From NCBI GenBank assembly GCA_964370815.1, contig CAYJKQ010000012.1:1-64000 (forward strand): a stretch of 64,000 nucleotides of DNA. The letters are read 5' to 3'. This document shows positions 34,757-44,139 of this stretch, one piece after another. The position numbers and the translations under genes were made by a program. The notes under the pieces were generated by a model. The model saw only the letters and a list, made by a program, of their open reading frames with translations. It was not told where the DNA came from and made no database searches. This DNA is from UBA12087 sp964370815 (GTDB taxonomy: Bacteria > Chloroflexota > Anaerolineae > Anaerolineales > Villigracilaceae). The first letter of the stretch is position 1. Each line of letters opens with the position of its first letter.

Positions 34757-36050
34757 GGGCAGGCACCTCCACAATCTGTTGGCGTTCCGGACCAACCGAG
34801 GCATAGCGGACACGAACTCCAGCCAGGTCATTTACTTTGCGAATATAGTCCTTTGCCTGCAGGGGTAGATCCTCCCAGCGGCGGATGCTTCCCAGGTCTG
34901 CCTGCCAGCCGGGCAGCTCGACATAAACTGGTTCCACACTTCCCAGGTCTGCCTGACCAAAAGGTAAATCCGTCAATATCTTTCCCCCTATACGGTAGGC
35001 AGTACAGATGAGCAAGGTCTCAAAACCACTCAGGATGTCCAGTTTTGTAATGACCAATTCGGTCAGACCGTTGATGCGGGCAGCGTACTTCAGCAGGACT
35101 CCATCCAGCCAGCCCACGCGGCGTGGTCGACCTGTGGTGGTGCCAAACTCATCCCACGGGTTCGAGCCCGTGCCGCGCAACCGTCCAGCCAGCTCTCCCG
35201 CCAACTCTGTTGGGAAAGGTCCGCTGCCAACCCGGGTCTGGAAAGCCTTGGCAACGCCCATCACGCGTGCATTTTGGGCGGCATCCAGACCCAGCCCGAG
35301 ACCCGTCAATACACCCGGCGCGGTGGTAGCCGAACTGGTTACAAACGGGTAACTGCCGTGGTCGATATCCAAAAGCGTCCCCTGGGCACCTTCCGCCAGA
35401 ACATTTTTTCCGTCAGCCAGGGCTTGATGCAGTTCGGCAGAAACATCCCAAATATAGTCTGCCAGAACCTCACATTGGGTTTTAAATACAGCCAGGAGCG
35501 GGTCAATATCGAGAGGTGGGGCTTTGTACTGGCTTAAGATATGGTTTGCTTTTTCAAAATGAGAGCGCAGAAGGTCCATAAAGTTGGATGCCAGCATATC
35601 TCCCATGCGTAAACCACTGCGTGAGGCTTTATCCGTATAAGCCGGACCAATACCCCGTCCTGTAGTGCCCAGGTTATCCTTGCCACGGGCGGCATCCAAG
35701 GCTTTGTCCAATGCCTGGTGAGCGGGGGTGATCAGGTGGGCGGCATGTGAAATGTGCAGACGTTGCGGTGTGATTGTGATCTCGGCAGCCCGCAGCAACT
35801 CCATCTCTTCCAGGAGGGATCTGGGATTAATGACCATACCATTCCCCAGCATGGCAATGGTATTTGCATGAATGATCCCGGAGGGCAGCAGGTGCAGCTT
35901 GTAGATCCGACTGCCGATGGTGACGGTGTGACCGGCATTGTCGCCACCATTAAAACGGGCAACATAGTCCGATTGACTTGCAAGCCAATCCACCATGCGC
36001 CCTTTACCTTCATCACCCCACTGTGCTCCTACAATGATCTGGAGTGCCAT
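34746..36050 (-). CDS. purA: Adenylosuccinate synthetase
   Basis: This 434-aa enzyme joins IMP and aspartate with GTP in AMP synthesis. The start at 36050 has AGGAG a few bases upstream and gives the usual MALQIIVGAQWGDEGKGRMVD beginning; an upstream in-frame ATG is less likely. Further signatures are FNGGDNAGHTV, GTTGRGIGPAYTDKASR and TTTGRPRRVGWLD. The length is normal. The nucleotidyltransferase-like gene overlaps its 3' end. Confidence 0.97.
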   Translation of the reverse strand: MALQIIVGAQWGDEGKGRMVDWLASQSDYVARFNGGDNAGHTVTIGSRIYKLHLLPSGIIHANTIAMLGNGMVINPRSLLEEMELLRAAEITITPQRLHISHAAHLITPAHQALDKALDAARGKDNLGTTGRGIGPAYTDKASRSGLRMGDMLASNFMDLLRSHFEKANHILSQYKAPPLDIDPLLAVFKTQCEVLADYIWDVSAELHQALADGKNVLAEGAQGTLLDIDHGSYPFVTSSATTAPGVLTGLGLGLDAAQNARVMGVAKAFQTRVGSGPFPTELAGELAGRLRGTGSNPWDEFGTTTGRPRRVGWLDGVLLKYAARINGLTELVITKLDILSGFETLLICTAYRIGGKILTDLPFGQADLGSVEPVYVELPGWQADLGSIRRWEDLPLQAKDYIRKVNDLAGVRVRYASVGPERQQIVEVPALGI

Positions 36051-36194
36051 AATATCTCCTGATGCCTGATAAGAATAATGAATATGGTTGGAACCTTGTG
36101 ATCTCCTTCCCGCCAATGATTATATCAGGCAGTGGAAAGCAGGGAATAATAACAGGCGATAGATCAGCTGCCAGAATTGCTCACGACTGGATGA

Positions 36195-36200
36195 TATAAT
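36195..36200 (+). promoter_or_regulatory. -10 element for LysM surface protein gene
   Basis: TATAAT lies 68 bases before the ATG at 36269, in the divergent gap with purA. No convincing -35 was seen. Confidence 0.4.
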
Positions 36201-36268
36201 CCAGATGTTGTCATCTTAAGCAGTCGGTCACATGACCTTCTTGTTCAAGAAGACAAAACAGGTGAATT

Positions 36269-37087
36269 ATGAAGAAAAAAATATCGATCAGTATCAGCCT
36301 ACTGGCAGTAAGTTTCATCCTTCTGCAGGTCTCTTTTGCAGTTCTGGCTGCCCCTGCCCCACAAGTGCAGCAATTTGCCACCCCCACCCCCGGGGCGGAT
36401 GGCCGCATTATTTATATTGTCAAAGCGAATGATACCTGCAGCCTTATTTCGATCCTGACAGGTGTTTCACAGGATCTTATCCGCCAGATGAATAAACTCG
36501 GGGAGAATTGTATAATTTTTGAAGGGCAGGAGCTGGTTCTTGGTGTTGGTGGACCTTCCCTTCCCACTGCGACCCAACCCGTTTTCACTCAGGAACCAAC
36601 TTCCATTATTCCATCTCCCACTCCGTTCCTGGGAAATGCACAATTGTGTGTAGCGCTGTATAACGATACCAACGGGGATGGCTTGCGACAATCCAACACC
36701 GATGAGTTTGATGCCTATATTGCAGAAGGTACAGAGCCGACTATTGAGGCAGGTGCCGTCAGTCTCACCAGCTTGTCCGGCACCTATTCGGAAACCATGC
36801 CAACGCTTGGTGGTCTGGACCCGGTCTGCTTCCCAGATGTTCCAGTAGGAGAATATACCGTCAGTGCGGCTGTCCCGGACGGTTACAATCCTACCACGTC
36901 CCTGACTTATATATTGCAGATGGAACCCGGTGACCAGACTTATGTAAGCTTTGGCGCCCAATCCAATTCGCAGGGTGGACTAGCAAATAATGGAAAGCAG
37001 AGATCTCCAATTCTGGGTATCGTGGGGGCGATCCTATTGTTGGGTGGAGTGGGGCTCGGGTTATATGCTTTTCGGTTGAAAAAATAG
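36269..37087 (+). CDS. LysM-like surface protein with SdrD-B-like domain and C-terminal anchor
   Basis: This 272-aa protein has a signal peptide. Residues about 45-92 form a LysM-like domain (IIYIVKANDTCSLISILTGV, ending FEGQELVLG) that would bind glycan strands. A TPT-type linker follows. The middle domain (about 120-230) contains LYNDTNGDGLRQ, an SdrD-B/calcium-loop-like beta domain with two cysteines. The C-terminus is a hydrophobic segment plus RLKK, so the protein is held in the membrane from both considerations. AGGTGA precedes the ATG. Confidence 0.75.
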   Translation: MKKKISISISLLAVSFILLQVSFAVLAAPAPQVQQFATPTPGADGRIIYIVKANDTCSLISILTGVSQDLIRQMNKLGENCIIFEGQELVLGVGGPSLPTATQPVFTQEPTSIIPSPTPFLGNAQLCVALYNDTNGDGLRQSNTDEFDAYIAEGTEPTIEAGAVSLTSLSGTYSETMPTLGGLDPVCFPDVPVGEYTVSAAVPDGYNPTTSLTYILQMEPGDQTYVSFGAQSNSQGGLANNGKQRSPILGIVGAILLLGGVGLGLYAFRLKK

Positions 37088-37219
37088 AAGTTTTCCTAAT
37101 TCTCCAACTCTAATATCCATAATAAGTATCATCGATTTAATTCGAGAAAATGAGTGTTTCGCAAGCTTCCAGTGCATACTTACGAAACAATCAGCTTTAC
37201 TTTTTTAAGAAGATACAAG

Positions 37220-37343
37220 GCAGCTGCCCAGCAGGTCAAGACTCTAAAGGTTTCTCTGGCAGAAGAATTGGAACGATTAGACTGTAAATTATACTATCGA
37301 CTACTCAATTTTTCAGTGTAAGCATTTAGGGTCTGAGTAGTTA
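37220..37343. repeat. Short interspersed element, family B, copy B1
   Basis: This copy is about 124 bp with the internal signature CTGGCAGAAGAATTGGAACG and the right end GGGTCTGAGTAGTTA. It matches the copies at 55151, 58909 and 62219. The left end (CAGCTGCCCAG) is diverged. It lies in the 282-base gap between the LysM gene and the HIT gene, which otherwise shows nothing recognisable. Confidence 0.8.
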
Positions 37344-37369
37344 TGATCCAAGATCAATGATGTCTTATC

Positions 37370-37780
37370 TTACATAACACTCTTTAAATGCATATGCAGA
37401 TGGAAAACCGTCTGTCCAGCATCCAACCCGGTATTGACGATCAGGCTATAACCGCTCGTGTGGATCTTTTCGGCTCGGGCAAGTTGACTGACAACCAACA
37501 ACAGATGCCCGCATAAGAATTCATCTTCGGGCGTGAGATCATTCAAAGATTCGATATGCCGATTGGGCACAACCAGGATGTGGGTGGAGGTGGCGGGATG
37601 AGCATCCCGGAAAGCAGTCACCAGCTCATCGCGAAAAAGCACCCTTTCGGGTGCTCCACCTTTGATTATTTCGCAAAAAACACACGCTGATTTCCTCTCT
37701 CTCCAGCGTAACAACCGAACCACCAGGTGATGAACAAGTGGGTGGTTATCAATAAAGATCCGCAGTCTACTTGGTCTCAT
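37370..37780 (-). CDS. HIT family protein
   Basis: This 136-aa histidine-triad nucleotide hydrolase/transferase has a zinc-type start VFCEIIKGGAPERVLF and the catalytic HxHxH in TVFHLHMHL near the C-terminus; the ILVVPNRHIESL block is also typical. About 30 extra residues lie before the HIT core. The start overlaps the end of the inositol-phosphate synthase gene by 14 bases, so the two are coupled. HIT proteins hydrolyse nucleoside phosphoramidates or dinucleoside polyphosphates; the exact substrate is unknown. Confidence 0.93.
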   Translation of the reverse strand: MRPSRLRIFIDNHPLVHHLVVRLLRWRERKSACVFCEIIKGGAPERVLFRDELVTAFRDAHPATSTHILVVPNRHIESLNDLTPEDEFLCGHLLLVVSQLARAEKIHTSGYSLIVNTGLDAGQTVFHLHMHLKSVM

Positions 37781-38852
37781 CACCCCGGATGAATGCTTCG
37801 GTCATATCCCGTGCGATATTGTCTCGGAACTGCCTGGGAGGTGTCTTCATGAAATAGGAAGAGGGTGCGATCAATGGACCAGACATGCCACGATCCAGTG
37901 CCAGTTTGGCACAACGTACCGCATCGATCACGACACCGGCAGAATTAGGGGAATCCCAAACTTCCAATTTGGTTTCGAGAGAAAGAGGTACATTCCCAAA
38001 CGTGGTCCCTTCCATACGGATATGGCACCATTTGCGGTCGGTCAACCACGGCACATAATCACTTGGTCCTACATGTACATTGCTGGGGTCCAGAGCATAC
38101 GGGAGCATGGAGGTGACTGCGCCAGTCTTGGAGATCTTCTTGGATTCCAGGCGCTCACGCTCAAGCATATTCATGAAATCGGTGTTTCCGCCGAAATTAA
38201 GTTGATAGGTCCTGTCAAGGCGTACGCCGCGGTCAACGAACAGGCTGGTAAGCACGCGGTGCAGGATGGTTGCTCCCAATTGTGATTTAATATCGTCACC
38301 GATGATGGGCAACCCTTTGTCACGAAAACGCTGAGCCCAGTACTCCGATGAAGAAATAAAGACCGGAATGGCGTTAACAAAAGCACAACCGGCTTCCAAA
38401 ACTTGTTCGACATACCACTTGGTAGCCATTTCGGAACCCACAGGCAGATAGGATACAACCACATCTGTTTTGGAGTCTTTTAACAACTGGACGATATTCG
38501 CAGTTGGGCCGGGAGCTTTGGTCAGGATCTGGGAAAGGTACTTACCCAGACCATCGTGGGTCATACCACGCACCACTGGTATGTTCATTTTGGATATTTC
38601 AGCAAACTTGAATGTATTATTTGGGAAGGCGAAAATTGCTTCGCTCAGGTCTTTACCGACCTTTGTATCCACAACGTCTATTGCCAGTGTGAACTCAATA
38701 TCGCGTACATGGTAACCACCCAGATTGACATGCATCAACCCGGGGACGGTGGCATCATCCGGCGTATCCTTGTAAAACTGCACACCCTGCACCAACGAAG
38801 AAGCGCAGTTTCCCACACCGATGATCGCCACACGAACTTTCTTATTTTTCAT
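37767..38852 (-). CDS. ino1: myo-Inositol-1-phosphate synthase
   Basis: This 361-aa NAD-dependent enzyme turns glucose-6-phosphate into inositol-1-phosphate. VAIIGVGNCASSLVQGV is the Rossmann start, and later blocks GDDIKSQLGATILHRVL, NFGGNTDFMNM and KCAKLALDRG-like VRCAKLALDRG fit the actinobacterial-size MIPS. It would supply inositol for phosphatidylinositol-type lipids or related compounds. GAGGAG precedes the ATG. The HIT gene is coupled downstream. Confidence 0.95.
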   Translation of the reverse strand: MKNKKVRVAIIGVGNCASSLVQGVQFYKDTPDDATVPGLMHVNLGGYHVRDIEFTLAIDVVDTKVGKDLSEAIFAFPNNTFKFAEISKMNIPVVRGMTHDGLGKYLSQILTKAPGPTANIVQLLKDSKTDVVVSYLPVGSEMATKWYVEQVLEAGCAFVNAIPVFISSSEYWAQRFRDKGLPIIGDDIKSQLGATILHRVLTSLFVDRGVRLDRTYQLNFGGNTDFMNMLERERLESKKISKTGAVTSMLPYALDPSNVHVGPSDYVPWLTDRKWCHIRMEGTTFGNVPLSLETKLEVWDSPNSAGVVIDAVRCAKLALDRGMSGPLIAPSSYFMKTPPRQFRDNIARDMTEAFIRGDETK

Positions 38853-38913
38853 TTACTGATCTCCTCATTTCTAATAATCTTTAATTTTTGCCATCTCAAC
38901 TGTCTGGGGGAAA

Positions 38914-38956
38914 GTGGGGGTGTGAAAGCGAACTTCGCTCACATTCACACCCCCAC
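38914..38956. repeat. Long G/C-tract inverted repeat upstream of ino1
   Basis: GTGGGGGTGTGAA pairs perfectly with TTCACACCCCCAC, and an inner AGCGAA/TTCGCT adds 6 bp, with a CACA bulge. An extra CCCCAC and TTTTTT follow on the plus strand. It lies 62 bases before the ino1 start, so it may be a leader structure for ino1 or a plus-strand terminator without an upstream gene. The rest of the 392-base gap is AT rich. Confidence 0.7.
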
Positions 38957-39155
38957 ACCCCACTTTTTTGAGAAGTTCCTTTAATTTCTATAACAGGTGT
39001 TTCTATAAAAGGAAAATTCTTCTCATATTTTGTCTAATGTAACCAACAAAAATAATAAATTAAACTCAAAATTGCCTTCTTCGAATCCATCGTCGAACCC
39101 AGTAGATACTTCACCCAATTTCTCAGCTGCCTGTAAATGATCATTTAATTACGTA

Positions 39156-39164
39156 TGCTATAAT
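39156..39164 (+). promoter_or_regulatory. Extended -10 promoter upstream of PfkB-like gene
   Basis: TGCTATAAT matches an extended -10. The predicted start near 39171 gives a leader of about 75 bases. No good -35 is visible. Confidence 0.5.
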
Positions 39165-39244
39165 CCGGCTGCAAATGATGGTACAACAATGCTGGTATTA
39201 TAAAGCATTCAGGCACCTTCCAACTTTAGAGATTCATTATAGTT

Positions 39245-40255
39245 GTGTTAATGGAACCGACATATATCCTGGCAGGAAAATTACAACGTAATATTCTGCT
39301 TCCAACCTTTGATAAACCACTGATCGATGTGCCCGGAGGTGATCTGCTCTATGCGGCAGGTGGATTATTGATCTGGGATAAAAACGCGGGTTTACTGGCG
39401 CGCGCAGGTGAAGATTACCCGCATGAGTGGCTGAATAACTTTGAACATTATGGCTTGGATACGCAAGGCATCCACATTCTTCCTGAGCAAATGGATTTGC
39501 GAAATTTTATATCTTACAACGATCAAAATGAGATCCAGCAGAACAACCCTGTGGCACAATTTGCCCGTTTGGGTTTGCCTTTTCCCAAGATCCTGTTGGG
39601 ATATCAGCCAACGGTTGAAACCGGGAAAGGTTTTGCGAAGGTTGCCGAATCATCTCCGCGACCGTCAGAAATTCCGAAAGATTACCTTTTTTCCCACCAA
39701 GTTCATTTATGCGAATTGGATTATGCGACCATCACCCGCCTGATCTCCACCTTTCGCGAAAACCAGGTCACCACTCTGACAGTGGATCCCCATGCGAGGT
39801 GGATGCAACCAACCAACTGGAGCGAGGTCAGCTTGATCCTGAATGGGTTGACCGCCTTTCTCCCGTCTGCGCAGGAATTGCGTACCCTATTCTGGGGAAA
39901 AACAACTGATCTGGTCGAGATGGCTCAAGCCATTGCAGCCCAAAACTGTGAATTGGTGGTAATCAAATGCGGATCACAAGGACAATTATTGTACGATGGC
40001 TCTTCGCACAAATGCTGGCAGATACCGGCTTATCCTGTCCGGGTTATGGACCCGACCGGCGCAGGGGCTTCTTTTTGTGGCGGTTTTCTGGCTGGTTTGC
40101 ATCTAACCAATGATCCGTTAAAGGCTGCCTTGCATGGTAATATTTCTGCATCCCTGACCATTGAAGGCAGCGGGGCTTTTCAGATCCTGGAGTCACATAT
40201 CGGGTTGGCGCAAGCACGCATGAATTCATTACAGGAAAATATCAGGGAGATATGA
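39245..40255 (+). CDS. PfkB-family carbohydrate kinase homologue lacking the catalytic Asp
   Basis: This 336-aa protein is of the ribokinase/PfkB fold. It may start at GTG 39245 or ATG 39251; neither has a clear ribosome site. AAGGLLIWDKNAGLLARAG matches the N-terminal sugar-binding block, and VVIKCGSQGQLLYDG precedes the second PfkB signature. That signature reads DPTGAGASFCGG instead of the usual DxTGAGDxFxGG: the general-base Asp is Ala (GCT at 40067-40069). A single base change from GAT would explain it, so either a pseudokinase, a polymorphism or an error is possible. Its stop overlaps the M20 peptidase start. Confidence 0.8.
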   Translation: MLMEPTYILAGKLQRNILLPTFDKPLIDVPGGDLLYAAGGLLIWDKNAGLLARAGEDYPHEWLNNFEHYGLDTQGIHILPEQMDLRNFISYNDQNEIQQNNPVAQFARLGLPFPKILLGYQPTVETGKGFAKVAESSPRPSEIPKDYLFSHQVHLCELDYATITRLISTFRENQVTTLTVDPHARWMQPTNWSEVSLILNGLTAFLPSAQELRTLFWGKTTDLVEMAQAIAAQNCELVVIKCGSQGQLLYDGSSHKCWQIPAYPVRVMDPTGAGASFCGGFLAGLHLTNDPLKAALHGNISASLTIEGSGAFQILESHIGLAQARMNSLQENIREI

Positions 40256-41349
40256 TGGATCCACTCTTGGAACGCGTGCTTGATCGGGCTATCGAAATCC
40301 AACAGATCCCTGCACCCACCTTCCACGAAGAAGACCGGGCTGCTTTTATTCAGGAATGCTTCCATTATGAAAGAAATATTAATGTTGAGATGGATGCCGC
40401 CGGGAATGTCCTGGCTTGTTTGCGAGGCAAGGGCAGCGCTGCTCCAATTGTGGTCAGCGCACACATGGACACCGTTTTCCCTCTGGATACCAGTTTACAT
40501 TTCACCCGCTCAAGTGACCGGGTTTTTGGAGCCGGCATCGGAGATAACTCTTTAGGAGTTGCTGGATTATTTGGATTGTTGTGGCAGTTAACCGAACGAA
40601 AGATAAAACTATCCAGTGATCTCTGGCTGGTAGCCAATGTATGCGAAGAGGGCTTAGGTGATTTGAAGGGTATGCGCAGCCTGGTCGATCGTTTTGGGAA
40701 GGCACCAAAAGCGTATCTCATCCTGGAAGGAATGGCGTTCGGGCATATCTATAATCGCGCCCTGGGGGTGCGCCGCTACCGCATCAGCATTAATACCAAC
40801 GGTGGTCATTCCTGGACGGATTATGGGCAGACTTCTGCTGTGCACGAATTGGCAGGTCTGGCAAGCAAGTTAACTGCGCTTCGCCTACCTACCAAACCAC
40901 GTACCACCCTTAATGTTGGGAAAATTACTGGTGGCACTTCTGTGAATACCATCGCTGCACAAGCCTGCCTTGAGCTGGATCTGCGCTCGGAAAGTCGGGA
41001 GGCTCTTCAATCTGTTGTGGAGCAAGTGGAGCAACTGGCTTGCGATCTGGGGAGACCGGATGTTCAGGTAGAGGTGGATGTCATCGGTCAACGCCCGGGT
41101 GGAGAAATATCCGATGATCATCCGCTCGTTTTGAAGGCAAAAGAATGCTTGCAGGAGCAAAGTGTTCAGCCGGTATTAACCATCGGTTCCACCGACGCCA
41201 ACCTGCCATTAAGCATGGGGCTTCCGGCGATCACGATCGGCTTGACCAGCGGAGCCAATGCCCATACTGTGCACGAATATATCCTCACAGATCCGCTCTC
41301 AAAGGGGATCGATCAGATGGTTAACCTTGTCATAAAGATTGGGAAATAA
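40252..41349 (+). CDS. M20-family metallopeptidase
   Basis: This 365-aa zinc-dependent amidohydrolase/peptidase starts at one of two adjacent ATG codons overlapping the PfkB-like stop. The metal-binding blocks are visible: SAHMDTVFP (His and Asp), GAGIGDNSLGVAG (the bridging Asp), ANVCEEGLGDLKG (catalytic Glu plus ligand) and a late HTVHEY. The dimerisation-domain His is in TNGGHSWTDYG. It resembles the tripeptidase T/acetylornithine-deacetylase-like group. The substrate is unknown. Coupling to a sugar-kinase-like protein is unusual. Confidence 0.88.
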   Translation: MMDPLLERVLDRAIEIQQIPAPTFHEEDRAAFIQECFHYERNINVEMDAAGNVLACLRGKGSAAPIVVSAHMDTVFPLDTSLHFTRSSDRVFGAGIGDNSLGVAGLFGLLWQLTERKIKLSSDLWLVANVCEEGLGDLKGMRSLVDRFGKAPKAYLILEGMAFGHIYNRALGVRRYRISINTNGGHSWTDYGQTSAVHELAGLASKLTALRLPTKPRTTLNVGKITGGTSVNTIAAQACLELDLRSESREALQSVVEQVEQLACDLGRPDVQVEVDVIGQRPGGEISDDHPLVLKAKECLQEQSVQPVLTIGSTDANLPLSMGLPAITIGLTSGANAHTVHEYILTDPLSKGIDQMVNLVIKIGK

Positions 41350-41655
41350 TTCCTTTGCGCTAATAAACCGTTCTCTTTACTACAAACTTCAATTTCAACA
41401 TGATCCCCATGTAAACTAACTTTGTTCAGATCGACCCATACCCTTTGAGAGGGGTAAAGGGTGGACTCAACCTGTTTTTTTGCTTTTCATAAGCTTCCCA
41501 TGAGAGCAGGGTCTAGTTTTGGGCGGAGATACCCTGGATCCATTTAGAATTGTTGATGTTTTTCTCAGTCGTCTTCAGCACCTTTTACCTGATGGTTGTT
41601 ATCATCCCTTTTTTGAATCCCATTTTTGGGTTGGTGAGGGATAACCTGGCTGTTT
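41350..41655. other. Intergenic region between convergent genes
   Basis: These 306 bases separate the M20 gene and the minus-strand transglutaminase gene. The only structure seen is ACCCTTT/AAAGGGT (41440-41462), a weak 7-bp hairpin with TTTTTTT some 15 bases further on. No gene or repeat family was recognised. Confidence 0.5.
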
Positions 41656-44043
41656 CTAGATAATCTCATCTTTCAATTCTTTCTTAAAGAATCGGTTGAA
41701 GTAATTATGAAATACCGCACGGTTTGTTAGTCGCCGAATAGTTAAACTGGCAGAACGTGCCGATCCGGCATCTTCGGTTTCCTGGCTGAACAGGTATTTT
41801 TGATATTCGTCGCGTAGAATTATTATTTCAGATGTGGCCTCAGGCAGGCATTCCATCAATGCGCTGCAAGCCTGCATTGGTGTATCCGCCTGGCTGGCAG
41901 CTTTATGAAAACGCTGAAGACTTTTATGAATGACCTTGAAGTATTTCTGAATGGGGTCTTCAGAGGCTAAAATCACCCATTTCAATAACCAATCCGGCAC
42001 AGTGAGGGAGTTCCGTTCGAGGATCAGCTTCATGCGGACCGGCAGAGGTGTGGGGATGGAACGCTGGCGTTGCTGTCCGCGCCAGAGCAAGAATCCACTC
42101 AGCCCGACGATCAGCAATCCAAAGAGAACAACCACAATCCCTGGAGCACCGACCTGATTCTCATTTCCAGATGGGAGAATGTCAATTTCCGGTACCGTAG
42201 TGGGTTTGAATGGCTGCCGGGTGGCAATTTCATCTTCCAGATCCGGTCTGGCGAGGGCAGCAGGAATAGGATTAATGCTGAATTCAGGAGCAATACCGCT
42301 TGGTCGTGTGATCCCTTCCTGCGAAGAGGTAGGTTCAAATTCCACCCATCCAATTCCCGGGAAGTAAACTTCCGGCCAGGCATGGGCATCATTTTGTTTA
42401 ACCGTTAGAACATTTCGCTGCCCGGGTACTCTCTCACCCTGGGCAAAACCAACCACCAGGCGGGCAGGAATACCAGCCAACCGCAGCAGGATCACTTCCG
42501 CTGTAGCGGAATAATTACAATATCCCTGTTTATAATCCAGGAGAAACCATGCCAATATATCTGCACCGAAGGGCGGACGCGAAACCACCTTGCTGTAAGT
42601 GATCTCACGACGTAAATAGCTGGTAATGGCTGTGGCTTTGTCGAAGACCGTGTCTTTCTCAGAAACCAAACGGGCAGCCAGGGTGCTTAATTTACTGGAA
42701 AGGTTTGAGGGTACCTGCAAGTAATGGCGCAGAACCCAATCGGGATATTCCTCCCCAGCCTGGCGAAGTTCCAGAATGGTTGGGTTGGATTCAATAGCTT
42801 TCACCTGGTACGATTCACCGGCATGAATAATGTTATCCACCTGTATTAGGATAGGATCCACCAGGTCGTCCCCCACCCGAAAGAGTGAGACTTGAACAGG
42901 TCGACTGATCCAGACGGTTTGAGCAGGTGTGAACAGGTTGAAAATTCGTCCCTGGGAGACCGAAAAAGTGAACTCACTTGGGTCAGGCAGACCTGCATCG
43001 GAGGTCAATATGGTTGGCAACTGCAAAGCTGGCATGGAGGGACTCAACCCCTGGCTGCTATGCTTTGAATTTGTCCATTGTCCGTTGGAGTATTCATCAT
43101 ATACGCGCACCCGCCAGTAATAGCGTTCGACTACCGGGTCTGACGGGATTTCCACATTGAAGATGGTGGTATTCCCTGTGATGGCTCTTTGCCCCAATTC
43201 CAACAGGTCGCTATTGTAGTAATCATGAGTTGAGCTGGAAGAAGTACCTTCAAGCCCGGCTACTGCGTTGCCCAGATCCTTGCGGGCATTCTGCCATGGT
43301 TCACTGATCCGGTCCCAGGCATATTGAGCAATTAATACCGGTCGAGTCGGGGCTGGTATAACCCAGGCGAGTAAGAGGATGGCAGAAGCGTAAATGACCA
43401 GCGTCAGGTTCATCTCCTTGTGGGAATCGGCAGAGCTGTGAATGTGGTTTTCTTTCCAGAAGCGTCTTTTTTGTAAGATAAACCTACGTCCCAACAATAA
43501 CAAAGAAAAGAACATGCAGAAGATCACAAAAATAATTCGGTTATATTGAATATTGTCGTATACCTGGATGAGGACCAATATTACCCAGGTCGGCAGCAAA
43601 GTGCCCACCATATTCTCGTGCCGTGACCATTGGTAGCCTGCCAGAAGACTGATGCACCAATAGATCAATGCCACCATTAAGATGAACATGAGAGTATCAT
43701 CAACAGGTTTCTTATGAACAAAAAGTTCTAATGAGTTCCACAATCTCCCAAGAATACTCGCCAGTCGCTCAAGCCAGGTTATATCTTCATAGAATTCCGC
43801 ACCGATCACCCAGGGCAGGGCGACCAGACTGTACACAAACGACAGCAAGCTGGCGATGATGGGACGAATGCGACTGACCCCCAACATCATGCCGAGAGTT
43901 ACACCCAAAATTGTGAGTGTCAGGGTTATTTCAAGTCCGGTAGTCCATTTTGTGGCAACGAGCCTGATAGCAGAGAGTAATAAAGTCACCATTATTAACG
44001 CGGCTGCCGGGAAATCCCAAGACCGGGAGGGATTGCTTTTCAT
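41656..44043 (-). CDS. Transglutaminase-like membrane protein (TgpA type)
   Basis: This 795-aa protein has about seven N-terminal membrane segments (residues 10-250), a large external region with a transglutaminase-like domain, one further membrane segment near residue 640, and a C-terminal cytoplasmic DUF4129-like tail. The papain-like catalytic Cys is in QGYCNYSATAE and the His in QNDAHAWPEVYF; the third position reads WVEFEPT with Glu rather than Asp. This layout matches TgpA/DUF3488 proteins of uncharacterised crosslinking or protease function. Usually an AAA MoxR ATPase and DUF58 protein accompany it, and neither is seen here. Confidence 0.88.
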   Translation of the reverse strand: MKSNPSRSWDFPAAALIMVTLLLSAIRLVATKWTTGLEITLTLTILGVTLGMMLGVSRIRPIIASLLSFVYSLVALPWVIGAEFYEDITWLERLASILGRLWNSLELFVHKKPVDDTLMFILMVALIYWCISLLAGYQWSRHENMVGTLLPTWVILVLIQVYDNIQYNRIIFVIFCMFFSLLLLGRRFILQKRRFWKENHIHSSADSHKEMNLTLVIYASAILLLAWVIPAPTRPVLIAQYAWDRISEPWQNARKDLGNAVAGLEGTSSSSTHDYYNSDLLELGQRAITGNTTIFNVEIPSDPVVERYYWRVRVYDEYSNGQWTNSKHSSQGLSPSMPALQLPTILTSDAGLPDPSEFTFSVSQGRIFNLFTPAQTVWISRPVQVSLFRVGDDLVDPILIQVDNIIHAGESYQVKAIESNPTILELRQAGEEYPDWVLRHYLQVPSNLSSKLSTLAARLVSEKDTVFDKATAITSYLRREITYSKVVSRPPFGADILAWFLLDYKQGYCNYSATAEVILLRLAGIPARLVVGFAQGERVPGQRNVLTVKQNDAHAWPEVYFPGIGWVEFEPTSSQEGITRPSGIAPEFSINPIPAALARPDLEDEIATRQPFKPTTVPEIDILPSGNENQVGAPGIVVVLFGLLIVGLSGFLLWRGQQRQRSIPTPLPVRMKLILERNSLTVPDWLLKWVILASEDPIQKYFKVIHKSLQRFHKAASQADTPMQACSALMECLPEATSEIIILRDEYQKYLFSQETEDAGSARSASLTIRRLTNRAVFHNYFNRFFKKELKDEII

Positions 44044-44139
44044 GATTTAAGTGTACAATGATACCATTCAACCCGTCAATGCTCCCTGCTGATATCCTTT
44101 CCTTAAATTCCGGGAGATTTCGATTTTTTGGAGGTATTT

